A DNA stretch of 9,091 bases from an uncultured Collinsella sp. (GCA_958438955.1 CAUBTS010000082.1:1-9091); one strand, 5' to 3'; counted from the stretch's first letter, positions 1-5,049 are shown. Numbers and translations: made by a program. The notes: a model not told the origin generated them from the letters alone.

Positions 1-13
1 AACTTGCCGCTCA

Positions 14-35
14 GCTGACCAAAAGCTGACCAAAA
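14..35. repeat. 11-bp perfect tandem repeat, two units
   Basis: GCTGACCAAAA occurs twice back to back (14-24 and 25-35). It is followed by a degenerate third unit (36-46) that keeps only part of the motif. The copies are identical, so the repeat is directly visible. Its role is unknown: it could be a binding site, or slippage in a spacer. Confidence 0.7.
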
Positions 36-44
36 TCTAACCAT

Positions 45-65
45 GCAGGTAGATGACCTGCTTTT
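45..65 (+). terminator. Possible small rho-independent terminator
   Basis: GCAGGT (45-50) and ACCTGC (56-61) form a perfect 6-bp stem with a 5-nt loop, followed by TTTT. The T tract is short, so this is only a candidate terminator. It would act on a plus-strand gene ending before the window. Confidence 0.4.
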
Positions 66-252
66 GGCGACATATTTCTTGTTTGAATCGGTGGGCGGTA
101 ATCGGCGACCGTGAACGGTAGCTGGATATGAAGTCTTGGTAAGTTTCGAGACGTGTACTTTTTGGAAAAGAGCATTCTATCTGCTGTTTTGTGTTTCTGG
201 ATCGCATATTTGAAGGCATGTGATAAGGGCTGCAGGTCGTCGTCTGTGTCGG

Positions 253-486
253 CGGAAACTATGTCCCGGAATTGACGTTCGGAATGGGACGCGCTTTCCG
301 GAACGCCCCTCAACCGGAAACTGCGTCCCAGATTTCGGCCTCGGAGTGGGATGCCGTTTCCGGATCGGGCCTCAAGCGGAAACTGCGTCCCGGAATCGAG
401 CCTCGGGGTGGGACACGCTTTCCGGATGACATGCTTGGCGGAAACTACGGCCCAGTTTTTGGCTCCAGAACGGGATACATTTTCCG
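253..486. repeat. Array of four 48-nt hairpins, exact 62-nt period
   Basis: Four units start at 253, 315, 377 and 439. Each is 48 nt with 15-nt arms around an 18-nt loop, and units are separated by 14-nt spacers. The left arm is close to CGGAAACTGCGTCCC and the right arm close to GGGACGCGCTTTCCG. The outer six pairs (CGGAAA with TTTCCG) are kept in all four units. Units 1 to 3 also keep the inner GTCCC pairing with GGGAC or GGGAT; unit 4 has drifted. A 62-nt period is not a multiple of three, so open frames crossing the array are not credible. The array sits in the leader region of the downstream ATPase gene. It could be an intergenic palindromic repeat family, a protein-binding array or part of a structured transcript. 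Confidence 0.9.
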
Positions 487-531
487 GAACGGTCCACGTG
501 CGGGGGTGTACCGCCTCTTTTCGTGCGCCGC

Positions 532-561
532 TTGTCGAATTACGTTATAGCTAGCTATATT
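532..561 (+). promoter_or_regulatory. Possible promoter of the DUF234 ATPase gene
   Basis: TTGTCG (532-537) and TATATT (556-561) are separated by 18 bases, about 50 bases before the ATG at 611. The -10 box lies inside the left arm of the long palindrome, so anything binding the palindrome would compete with polymerase. A second TATAAT at 571-576 has no good -35. This is an inference from spacing only. Confidence 0.4.
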
Positions 562-593
562 ATAGGAAGGTATAATATGGCTAGCTATAACGT
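542..593. promoter_or_regulatory. Long near-perfect palindrome before the ATPase gene
   Basis: The left arm 542-564 and right arm 571-593 are inverted repeats of 23 bases around the 6-nt centre GGAAGG. The only non-Watson-Crick position is T556 opposite G579, which would be a G-U pair in RNA. The arms contain GCTAGC and TATAAT-like blocks. The element is far more AT-rich than its surroundings and ends 17 bases before the ATG at 611. It could be an operator overlapping the promoter, a 5' UTR hairpin controlling translation, or a small inserted palindromic element. The sequence alone does not decide between these. Confidence 0.9.
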
Positions 594-610
594 GAAGGAA
601 GGATGGCCCT

Positions 611-2002
611 ATGTTTATCGGAAGAACAGCGGAAATGTCCGAGCTCAATCGACTGTATGGCACGGGCTCCTTTGAGATGCCTGTGATTTACGGCCGCCGT
701 CGCGTGGGTAAAACGCGCCTTATCACAGAGTTCATCCAAGGCAAGAAGGCTATTTACTTTCAAGCTCGTCGTACCAATGCAGTGGCAAACCTGCACGGCT
801 TTAGCCAGGCGATACTTGCAGGCTCGGTTGGTGCTGCAGGCGTGTCGTTTCGTAGTTTTGACGAGGCGTTCGATGCGTTGGCCACCATGGCTCGCACGGA
901 ACGTTTGATTGTCGTGATTGACGAGTATCCCTATCTCGCCCAATCGAATCCCGAGATCAGCTCGTTGCTGCAAGACAAGATCGATCACTTGTACAAAGAG
1001 ACCAAGCTCATGCTTATCCTGTGCGGGTCGTCGCTTTCGTTCATGGAAGAGCAGGTGCTGGGCTACGAGAGTCCGCTATACGGTAGGCGTACGGCCCAGT
1101 TTAAGATCATGCCGCTGGATTTTACGACGACCCTCGGCTTGTGGCAGAGCATGGGTCGCGAAGACGCTGCGGTTTGCTATGGCATGACGGGCGGCATTCC
1201 TGCATATATCGAGAAAGTCGATCCTACCGTATCGCTCGAGGACAACATCAAACGTCTTTTTCTTACTCCTACGGGCTATCTCTTTGAGGAGCCGAGTAAC
1301 CTGCTATTGCAAGAGTGCCGCAATCCCGAGCAATATGATGCGATCGTGCAAGCAATTGCCCAGGGGCGCTCGAAGATCTCAGAGATTGCGAGCTCTATGG
1401 GAATCCCTGCGAGCAACGTAAAGAGCTATGTGGATAAGCTGGCGTCGCTTGGGATTGTCGAGCGCGAGCTGCCCCTAAACGAGACGAGCAATAAGCGAGC
1501 CGTGTATCTGCTGAGCGACCAGATGTTTAGGTTCTGGTACAAGTTTGTGCCGCAGAACATTGGGCTGATTCAAAACGATATGGCCGAGATGGCGTATAGG
1601 CGCATTGAGCCGCACGTATCGGATTACATGGGTACGGTCTTTGAGCTTATATGCAGACAATACGTGTACGAACTCGCACGCGCGGGCGAACTTGGTGTGG
1701 TGCCGGCAACAGTTGGCCGTTGGTGGGGAACGGACAATCGGACGCGTACGCAGGAAGAGATCGATTTGATTGTCGACGACGGAGAGGGCGCGGCGCTCTT
1801 TGCGGAGTGCAAATGGCGTAACGAACCGGCAGGCGAGGATGTTCTGGAAAAGCTCGTGTACCGAAGCGAGCTCTTTAGGCGTCAGCATAAAAGCTACGTG
1901 ATCTTCTCGAAGCGTGGCTTTACGCAAGGATGTCAGGAAGCTGCGGCGAGCAGGGGAGATACCAAGCTGATTTCGTTTGCCGAGATGTGCGAGCGGAGAT
2001 AA
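611..2002 (+). CDS. AAA+ ATPase with C-terminal PD-(D/E)XK-like domain (DUF234 family)
   Basis: This 463-residue cytoplasmic protein belongs to the archaeal-type ATPases (ATPase_2 fused to DUF234), common in bacteria but without a settled role. The Walker A motif GRRRVGKT is at residues 28-35 and Walker B LIVVIDE at 99-105. A sensor-like CGSS follows at 138-141. Residues 254-288 look like a winged helix (SKISEIASSMGIPASNVKSY). The C-terminal domain carries EEIDLIVDD (382-390) and AECKW (398-402), giving D385, E399 and K401 of a PD-(D/E)XK nuclease-like core. An ATP-dependent DNA-acting or regulatory role is therefore likely, but the substrate is unknown. The ATG at 611 is preceded by AAGGAAGG at a good distance. 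The length fits the family and nothing looks broken. Its upstream region holds the long palindrome and the hairpin array. A fragment of a second copy of its 3' end lies at 4950-4996. Confidence 0.9.
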   Translation: MFIGRTAEMSELNRLYGTGSFEMPVIYGRRRVGKTRLITEFIQGKKAIYFQARRTNAVANLHGFSQAILAGSVGAAGVSFRSFDEAFDALATMARTERLIVVIDEYPYLAQSNPEISSLLQDKIDHLYKETKLMLILCGSSLSFMEEQVLGYESPLYGRRTAQFKIMPLDFTTTLGLWQSMGREDAAVCYGMTGGIPAYIEKVDPTVSLEDNIKRLFLTPTGYLFEEPSNLLLQECRNPEQYDAIVQAIAQGRSKISEIASSMGIPASNVKSYVDKLASLGIVERELPLNETSNKRAVYLLSDQMFRFWYKFVPQNIGLIQNDMAEMAYRRIEPHVSDYMGTVFELICRQYVYELARAGELGVVPATVGRWWGTDNRTRTQEEIDLIVDDGEGAALFAECKWRNEPAGEDVLEKLVYRSELFRRQHKSYVIFSKRGFTQGCQEAAASRGDTKLISFAEMCERR

Positions 2003-2051
2003 CCAAGCGCGCTCTGATGTGATTGCTCGGAATGGGTCGCGCTAAGGATGC

Positions 2052-2160
2052 CAAGCGTAAAACCTTCAATGAAAATGGCGTAAAAACTACATCTGTCATG
2101 GCGTAAAAACTACATTGAAAGTAGCGTAAAATCAGCATTGAGAATGGCGTAATTTCGCAT
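2052..2160. repeat. Iteron-like 23-bp direct repeats (five units)
   Basis: Units begin at 2052, 2075, 2098, 2121 and 2144, exactly 23 bases apart; the last is partial (17 bases). The shared core is close to ATGGCGTAAAAACTACATTG. The second and third units share 18 identical leading bases; the first and fourth are more diverged. The last unit, ATGGCGTAATTTCGCAT, is a near-palindrome (ATGGCG against CGCAT). The array ends 28 bases before the start codon of the DUF4143 ATPase. Regular spacing of about two helical turns suggests an array of protein-binding sites, perhaps for autoregulation. No replication gene is nearby, so a plasmid-type origin is less likely. Confidence 0.85.
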
Positions 2161-2188
2161 ATCGCGTGATAGAGAGGGACGGCCGTCT

Positions 2189-3484
2189 ATGGATGCACCA
2201 AAGAGATTGACCCAAAAGGGATATAGGCCCCGGCTCATAGAGGAGCGCCTCGACACCCTTATGCGGGCGTTTGGCTGTGTGGAGATCAACGGCCCCAAAT
2301 GGTGCGGCAAGACCTGGACGGCGCTCTCTCGCTCGGCGAGCGTCTCCAGGCTCGATGAGCCTGCGCAGCGTGCGGCGGCAGAGGTCGACCCAAGCCTGGC
2401 GCTCATCGGCGATGCGCCACACCTGGTCGATGAATGGCAGGAGGTGCCCGAGGTTTGGGATGCCGCCCGGCGTTTCGTGGACGCGAGCGGCAACGAACGG
2501 GGGACACTTTTGCTCACGGGCTCGACCGCGCTCAAAAGCGAGGAGCGCAGCCATGTTCGTCATTCCGGCACGGGTAGGATCGCCCGTCTGTCAATGCGCC
2601 CCATGGCCCTGTGTGAGTCGGGCGACGGCGAGCCGCTCGTGTCACTGGCAAGCCTCTTTAAGGGCGAGGATTTTGCCCCTCAGCGTCGCGAGAGCACGGT
2701 GGATGACGTCGCCCGCTGGTGCTGCAGGGGCGGTTGGCCTGCAAATCTTGGGCTTTCGGAAGATCTTGCGCGAGAGACGGCAAGCCAGTACGTGCACTCG
2801 GTGCTCGACGTCAACGTGCTGGACGAGGGCATGTCGCCCGAGCTTGCACACGGCCTTTTGCGAGCTCTTGCCATGAACGAGAGCCAGGCTGTCACGTACA
2901 AGACGCTCGTAAAGGACGCCTCGTACGGTGAGGCGGGCCCCGACGAGAGGACCATCGCTGCGTACTTGGACCTCTTCAACAGGCTCAAGCTGACCGAGGA
3001 CCTGTGCGGATGGGAGCCGCCCATGCGCTCGAAGGCCCGCGTTCGCGTGCGCCCCAAGCGCTACTTCTGTGACCCGTCACTTGCGGCGGCGTTGCTGGGG
3101 GCTACCCCTGAGCGGCTGCTTGGCGATATGCAAACGCTGGGGATGCTCTTTGAGAATCTCGTCCTGCGCGACGTGCGCGTGTTCCTTTCCACCTACGGCG
3201 GTGTCGACAACAGTGTCCATTATTTCCGAGATGAGAAGGGCCTTGAGGTCGATCTGATCGTTGAGCACGACGGGCGCTGGGGAGCCATCGAGGTCAAGCT
3301 GAGTGATGCGAAAGCAGACGATGGAGCGAGAAATCTCAAGGCGCTGGAGAGGAAAGTGCTCTCCAATCCTGCCGCCCAGAATGCCGCGCCGGCGTTTTTG
3401 GCGGTCGTGGTTGGAAAGGGGAGCATTGCCTACACACGCGACGACGGCGTGGCGGTGATTCCCATGGCGGCACTTGGGGCGTAG
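2189..3484 (+). CDS. AAA ATPase with DUF4143 domain (AAA_14/DUF4143 family)
   Basis: This 431-residue cytoplasmic protein resembles the widespread AAA_14 plus DUF4143 family, whose biological role is not established. Walker A GPKWCGKT is at residues 35-42 and Walker B HLVDEWQ at 78-84. LLTGSTA (108-114) fits the sensor strand. The family's GGWP segment is at 181-184. The C-terminal part has GLEVDLIVEH (351-360) and AIEVKLS (366-372), giving D355, E368 and K370 of a PD-(D/E)XK-like nuclease fold. The ATG at 2189 follows GAGAGGGA at a workable distance. It lies 186 bases after the DUF234 ATPase on the same strand, but the iteron array between them suggests it has its own control. The two ATPases are not close in sequence; they share only the AAA-plus-nuclease-like layout. 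No damage is visible. Confidence 0.9.
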   Translation: MDAPKRLTQKGYRPRLIEERLDTLMRAFGCVEINGPKWCGKTWTALSRSASVSRLDEPAQRAAAEVDPSLALIGDAPHLVDEWQEVPEVWDAARRFVDASGNERGTLLLTGSTALKSEERSHVRHSGTGRIARLSMRPMALCESGDGEPLVSLASLFKGEDFAPQRRESTVDDVARWCCRGGWPANLGLSEDLARETASQYVHSVLDVNVLDEGMSPELAHGLLRALAMNESQAVTYKTLVKDASYGEAGPDERTIAAYLDLFNRLKLTEDLCGWEPPMRSKARVRVRPKRYFCDPSLAAALLGATPERLLGDMQTLGMLFENLVLRDVRVFLSTYGGVDNSVHYFRDEKGLEVDLIVEHDGRWGAIEVKLSDAKADDGARNLKALERKVLSNPAAQNAAPAFLAVVVGKGSIAYTRDDGVAVIPMAALGA

Positions 3485-3513
3485 TGGTTTTGCGGGCGTG
3501 CCGTGCTTCCTTT

Positions 3514-3725
3514 ACCGAAAATCCATTTGGTAAACCAGATGCTCGCGGATAGAATAAAGTTGACGGCAGCCCAAGGGTGATAGCTGGGCAGCGCCGTTGC
3601 TTGGTCAAGGGGTCAAAGCCTTAATTGTAGTGACTTGTTATGCTTCGAACGCTGCTTGAGTGCCTCGGAAAGCCCGACAAACGCCGTGAAAAGCGAGACC
3701 AAAGCAACCAAGAGCTCTGTGAGCT
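3514..3725. repeat. Upstream copy of the duplicated toxin/antisense module
   Basis: This segment aligns with 4598-4812 over its whole length, with an offset of 1084 that grows to 1092 across the terminator region. Shared blocks include ACCGAAA, CTGGGCAGCGCCGTT, GAGTGCCTCGG and GCGAGACCAAAGC. The -35 and -10 boxes of the plus-strand promoter lie at the same relative places in both copies. The main differences fall in the plus-strand terminator and around the minus-strand start codon. This is a diverged direct duplication, not a recent one. Confidence 0.85.
3527..3555 (+). promoter_or_regulatory. Promoter of the upstream antisense RNA (decayed module)
   Basis: TTGGTA (3527-3532), a 17-base spacer and TAGAAT (3550-3555) match the promoter of the intact module base for base in layout. 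Transcription would begin near 3562 and run toward the degenerate peptide gene. The intact copy's terminator hairpin has decayed here and lost its T tract. Any transcript may therefore run on to the hairpin at 3731-3777. Confidence 0.55.
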
Positions 3726-3730
3726 CTGAT
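3613..3730 (-). pseudogene. Degenerate copy of the small hydrophobic peptide gene
   Basis: Read on the minus strand this encodes ELTELLVALVSLFTAFVGL followed by a SEALKQRSK-type stretch. It aligns with the intact peptide at 4708-4833 through the hydrophobic helix and the start of the basic tail. Where the intact copy has its ATG this copy has ATC (3730-3728), out of frame with the rest by a small deletion. The ribosome site is weakened from GGAGGT to AGAGGT. No in-frame ATG or GTG exists before the helix. A TTG inside it (3711-3709) has no ribosome site. The C-terminal tail is also altered, because the terminator region it overlaps has changed. I read it as a dead toxin-like gene beside a retained antisense promoter. 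Confidence 0.65.
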
Positions 3731-3777
3731 GGGCCCGGGATGACCTCTGATTCAAGTCACCGGGCCTCAATCTTTTT
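3731..3777 (+). terminator. Candidate rho-independent terminator
   Basis: GGCCCGG (3732-3738) pairs with CCGGGCC (3760-3766) around a 21-nt loop. Six bases later comes TTTTT (3773-3777). It is absent from the intact module and could terminate the upstream antisense RNA in place of its lost terminator. On the minus strand the same stem would enclose the weakened ribosome site of the dead peptide gene. Confidence 0.5.
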
Positions 3778-3861
3778 CACACATTCGAATAGGCGGGCGA
3801 CTCTCTTGGGGCCGTCTGCATGGCGCGTGCCTGGCGCGCGTGGCACAACATCCCATTTTTG

Positions 3862-3900
3862 TGTCCGCACGGGCGGCTACGCTTACCGCAACGTAGCCAT
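3862..3900 (+). repeat. Dispersed upstream element, copy 1 (hairpin-forming)
   Basis: TGTCCGCACGGGCG begins a block that recurs at 5013-5049, sharing TCCGCACGGGCG, CTTAC, GCAA and GTAGCC in the same order. In this copy GGCTACG (3875-3881) and CGTAGCC (3892-3898) form a perfect 7-bp stem with a 10-nt loop. It ends about 20 bases before the start of the SIMPL gene. Both copies sit just before gene starts, so a 5' UTR or promoter-proximal role is possible. The function is not recognised. Confidence 0.6.
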
Positions 3901-3920
3901 TCGTGGAAAGGACGGATGTC

Positions 3921-4574
3921 ATGTCGATGGATAAAGCTGGGTTCGTGAGCGTTGGCGCCGAGATCGAGGACGAGGTGATGCCCGATCGCGTCGTGTTTAG
4001 CATCTGCTTTGGAGGAAGCTTCGATACCAAGGAGGCGTGCCTGGACGACTACAACGCCGATCGCGTTAAGGTCGCTACGGCACTGGCGCCCTTTGGTTTG
4101 GATGGCGAGCTAACGTGTCGCGGTTACGCCTGCTACGCGCGAACGACACGCAGAAAGGCGACGATCACTGGCTATAGCTACCATGCCTAAGGCACAGTCG
4201 CCGCGTTGATTGACGCCGTCGATGTCGCCGCTATATGGACGGCTCTTAACACCTGCGGTTCGCGCGCCGACATGAGCGTAGGTTTTGATCTAGTCGACCG
4301 GCGTGCTGCCGAGGATGCCCTCATCGCCCGCGTCGTCGAGCGAGCCCGCAACAATGCGCAGGCGCTTGCGGCGGCATCGGGTTCTAAGCTGGATGGCGTC
4401 AAGCATATCTCCTACAACAGTCAGCTTGGCAGCATGGATCGGCTTTGCTATGCAAGTGCGGCCGATTTTGCGCTCGGAGCTCCTGCGGGATCGGCTGATT
4501 CCAAGGTGACGGTGCTGGAGCCAGAGCCTATCGAGGTCGAGTGCTCCGTGGATGTGGAATGGTGGCTGGAGTAG
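3921..4574 (+). pseudogene. SIMPL-domain (DUF541) protein, interrupted by an in-frame stop
   Basis: The two halves, 3921-4187 and 4191-4574, lie in the same reading frame and together make about 217 codons. They resemble SIMPL/DUF541 proteins: an N-terminal part with GFVSVGAEIEDEVMPDRVVF and a C-terminal helix with ARNNAQALAAASGSKLDGV. This family includes stress-linked proteins whose biochemical action is poorly known. No signal peptide is visible. Codon 90 is TAA (4188-4190) between YSYHA and GTVAALID; reading continues in frame and in family style after it. The ATG at 3921 follows AAGGA at 8 bases; a GTG at 3903 lacks a good site. The nearest start after the stop is a TTG at 4206 without a ribosome site, so independent translation of the second half is unlikely. 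It is either a nonsense-mutated gene or a sequence error. Confidence 0.75.
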
Positions 4575-4610
4575 AGGGGCGAGCCCCGGACTTCGTAACC
4601 GAAATTCCAT

Positions 4611-4639
4611 TTGTTAAACCTGGCGCTCGTGGGTAGAAT
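4611..4639 (+). promoter_or_regulatory. Promoter of the candidate antisense RNA
   Basis: TTGTTA (4611-4616) and TAGAAT (4634-4639) are exactly 17 bases apart, a sound sigma-70-type promoter. The same two boxes and spacing occur in the diverged duplicate at 3527-3555, which supports selection. Transcription would start near 4646. Confidence 0.65.
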
Positions 4640-4645
4640 AAGGTC

Positions 4646-4731
4646 GACGGCAGCTCAAGTGGTGGAATGCTGGGCAGCGCCGTTACTTCGATTAAGGGGT
4701 CATCGCCTTAGTGGCGTCGACCCCTCTTTTT
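4646..4731 (+). ncRNA. Candidate antisense RNA (type I antitoxin-like)
   Basis: A transcript of about 85 nt is predicted between the promoter at 4611-4639 and the terminator at 4695-4731. It contains no credible open frame. Its 3' part (4708-4731) is complementary to the last seven codons and stop of the peptide gene on the other strand. The rest would be complementary to that mRNA's 3' UTR if the peptide transcript reads through. This convergent, shared-terminator layout resembles the par/Fst type of type I toxin-antitoxin loci. A short stem CAGC/GCTG (4651-4654 with 4669-4672) could form near its 5' end. Bases 4642-4649 could also pair with 4715-4722 in the terminator, if the RNA starts early enough. 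Start and end points are inferred. Confidence 0.55.
4695..4731 (+). terminator. Rho-independent terminator of the antisense RNA
   Basis: AGGGGTC (4695-4701) pairs with GACCCCT (4719-4725). An inner stem CGCC/GGCG (4704-4707 with 4713-4716) caps it with a 5-nt loop. The tail TCTTTTTCT follows directly. The hairpin also overlaps the stop codon of the minus-strand peptide gene. On that strand it lacks a proper T tract, so it would terminate mainly plus-strand transcription. Confidence 0.75.
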
Positions 4732-4833
4732 CTGCTTCGTACGCTGCTCGAGTGCCTCGGTAAGTCCGATAAGCGCCGTGAGGAGCGAGACCAAAGCGGT
4801 CAGGAGCTTCACGAAATCAGTCAGATCGGTCAT
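4708..4833 (-). CDS. 41-residue hydrophobic basic-tailed peptide, candidate type I toxin
   Basis: The peptide begins MTDLTDFVKLLTALVSLLTA, continues LIGLTEALEQ, and ends with the basic tail RTKQKKRGRRH. Residues 7-28 form a single hydrophobic, mildly amphipathic helix. The last 11 residues carry seven Arg or Lys, so insertion in or attachment to the membrane is likely. GGAGGT sits 7 bases before the ATG, an ideal ribosome site that decides this start over the ATG six bases upstream. The size, helix plus charged tail, sequestered ribosome site and convergent antisense RNA together resemble type I toxins such as Fst and TxpA. I do not recognise the sequence as a named family. It could instead be a holin-like or small regulatory membrane peptide. 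A diverged duplicate at 3613-3730 shows that the hydrophobic helix is the conserved part. Confidence 0.7.
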   Translation of the reverse strand: MTDLTDFVKLLTALVSLLTALIGLTEALEQRTKQKKRGRRH

Positions 4834-4868
4834 GGGCATCACCTCCCGTCGCATGGAGGGCGCTGCCC
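4834..4868 (-). promoter_or_regulatory. 5' UTR hairpin hiding the peptide's ribosome site
   Basis: On the minus strand GGAGG (4846-4842) can pair with CCTCC (4859-4855) across an 8-nt loop. GGGCA (4868-4864) and TGCCC (4838-4834) extend the stem outward across a small internal loop. The whole Shine-Dalgarno is therefore paired just before the ATG at 4833. Occlusion of this kind is a known feature of type I toxin mRNAs and would delay translation until the antisense RNA has acted or the leader is processed. The AT-rich tract at 4905-4945 probably carries the peptide's promoter, but I could not fix its boxes. Confidence 0.6.
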
Positions 4869-4949
4869 GGCACATGGAACTGCCGTCAACAACTGCAACT
4901 CTATCAAAGTACTGCTATAAATACGAATATATGTTCGATAATAACAGTG

Positions 4950-4996
4950 ACGTGATTCTCTCAAAGTGTGGCTTTACGCAAGGATGCCGGAAAGCC
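4950..4996 (+). pseudogene. Relic of a DUF234 ATPase 3' end
   Basis: This 47-nt stretch matches 1896-1942 of the intact ATPase gene at 39 of 47 positions, including 19 identical bases (4968-4986 with 1914-1932). It reads VILSKCGFTQGCRKA against VIFSKRGFTQGCQEA in the intact protein. Several differences leave the amino acids unchanged or similar, which suggests divergence while coding, so a second related gene probably once lay here. Nothing recognisable of the rest of it remains. Confidence 0.7.
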
Positions 4997-5012
4997 ATGC
5001 TGTGCGATTTCA

Positions 5013-5049
5013 TGTCCGCACGGGCGCCTGTCCTTACGGCAATGTAGCC
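5013..5049 (+). repeat. Dispersed upstream element, copy 2
   Basis: This is the diverged partner of 3862-3900, sharing TGTCCGCACGGGCG and then CTTAC, GCAA and GTAGCC in order. The perfect stem of copy 1 is not kept here. It ends about 40 bases before the start of the exonuclease gene. Confidence 0.55.

Larger units (their letters stand above)
1..252. other. Spacer without a supportable gene
   Basis: I see no gene I can support here. Two minus-strand open frames of 60 and 100 codons cross this stretch, in different phases. Neither has a recognisable motif, and the longer one runs into the hairpin array, whose 62-nt period cannot be coding. The stretch does hold an 11-bp tandem repeat and a small hairpin followed by four T, described separately. 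It may be the downstream flank of a plus-strand gene lying outside the window. Confidence 0.5.
4598..4812. repeat. Downstream copy of the duplicated toxin/antisense module
   Basis: This is the intact partner of 3514-3725, in the same orientation. It contains the plus-strand promoter, the short RNA with its terminator, and most of the minus-strand peptide gene. Homology fades where the peptide's 5' UTR begins. Confidence 0.85.

Noticed and set aside
11..313. Minus-strand open frame of 100 codons, and an overlapping 60-codon frame (37-219)
   Set aside because: They overlap in different phases and have no recognisable domain. The longer one begins inside the non-coding hairpin array. The stretch may still hide a relic, but nothing supports a call.
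253..486. CRISPR array
   Set aside because: Intervals between units are only 14 nt, the units are long diverged palindromes, and no cas gene is in the window.
272..554. Plus-strand open frames across the hairpin array
   Set aside because: The repeats recur every 62 bases, so each unit falls in a different frame. The apparent peptides are by-products of the repeats.
2006..2043. Terminator after the DUF234 ATPase (AGCGCG/CGCGCT)
   Set aside because: The stem is only six pairs with a 26-nt loop and has no T tract.
2052..2160. Plasmid-type replication origin
   Set aside because: Iteron-like spacing is present, but there is no replication initiator gene and no clear DnaA box. The position before an ATPase gene fits regulation better.
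3635..3934. Plus-strand 99-codon open frame
   Set aside because: It crosses the dead peptide gene, the terminator-like hairpin and the leader element, with no ribosome site or family resemblance.
4711..5047. Plus-strand open frames over the peptide gene (4711-4920 and 4778-5047)
   Set aside because: They are shadows of the minus-strand peptide gene and its leader, lack ribosome sites, and run through the antisense terminator and the ATPase relic in unrelated frames.
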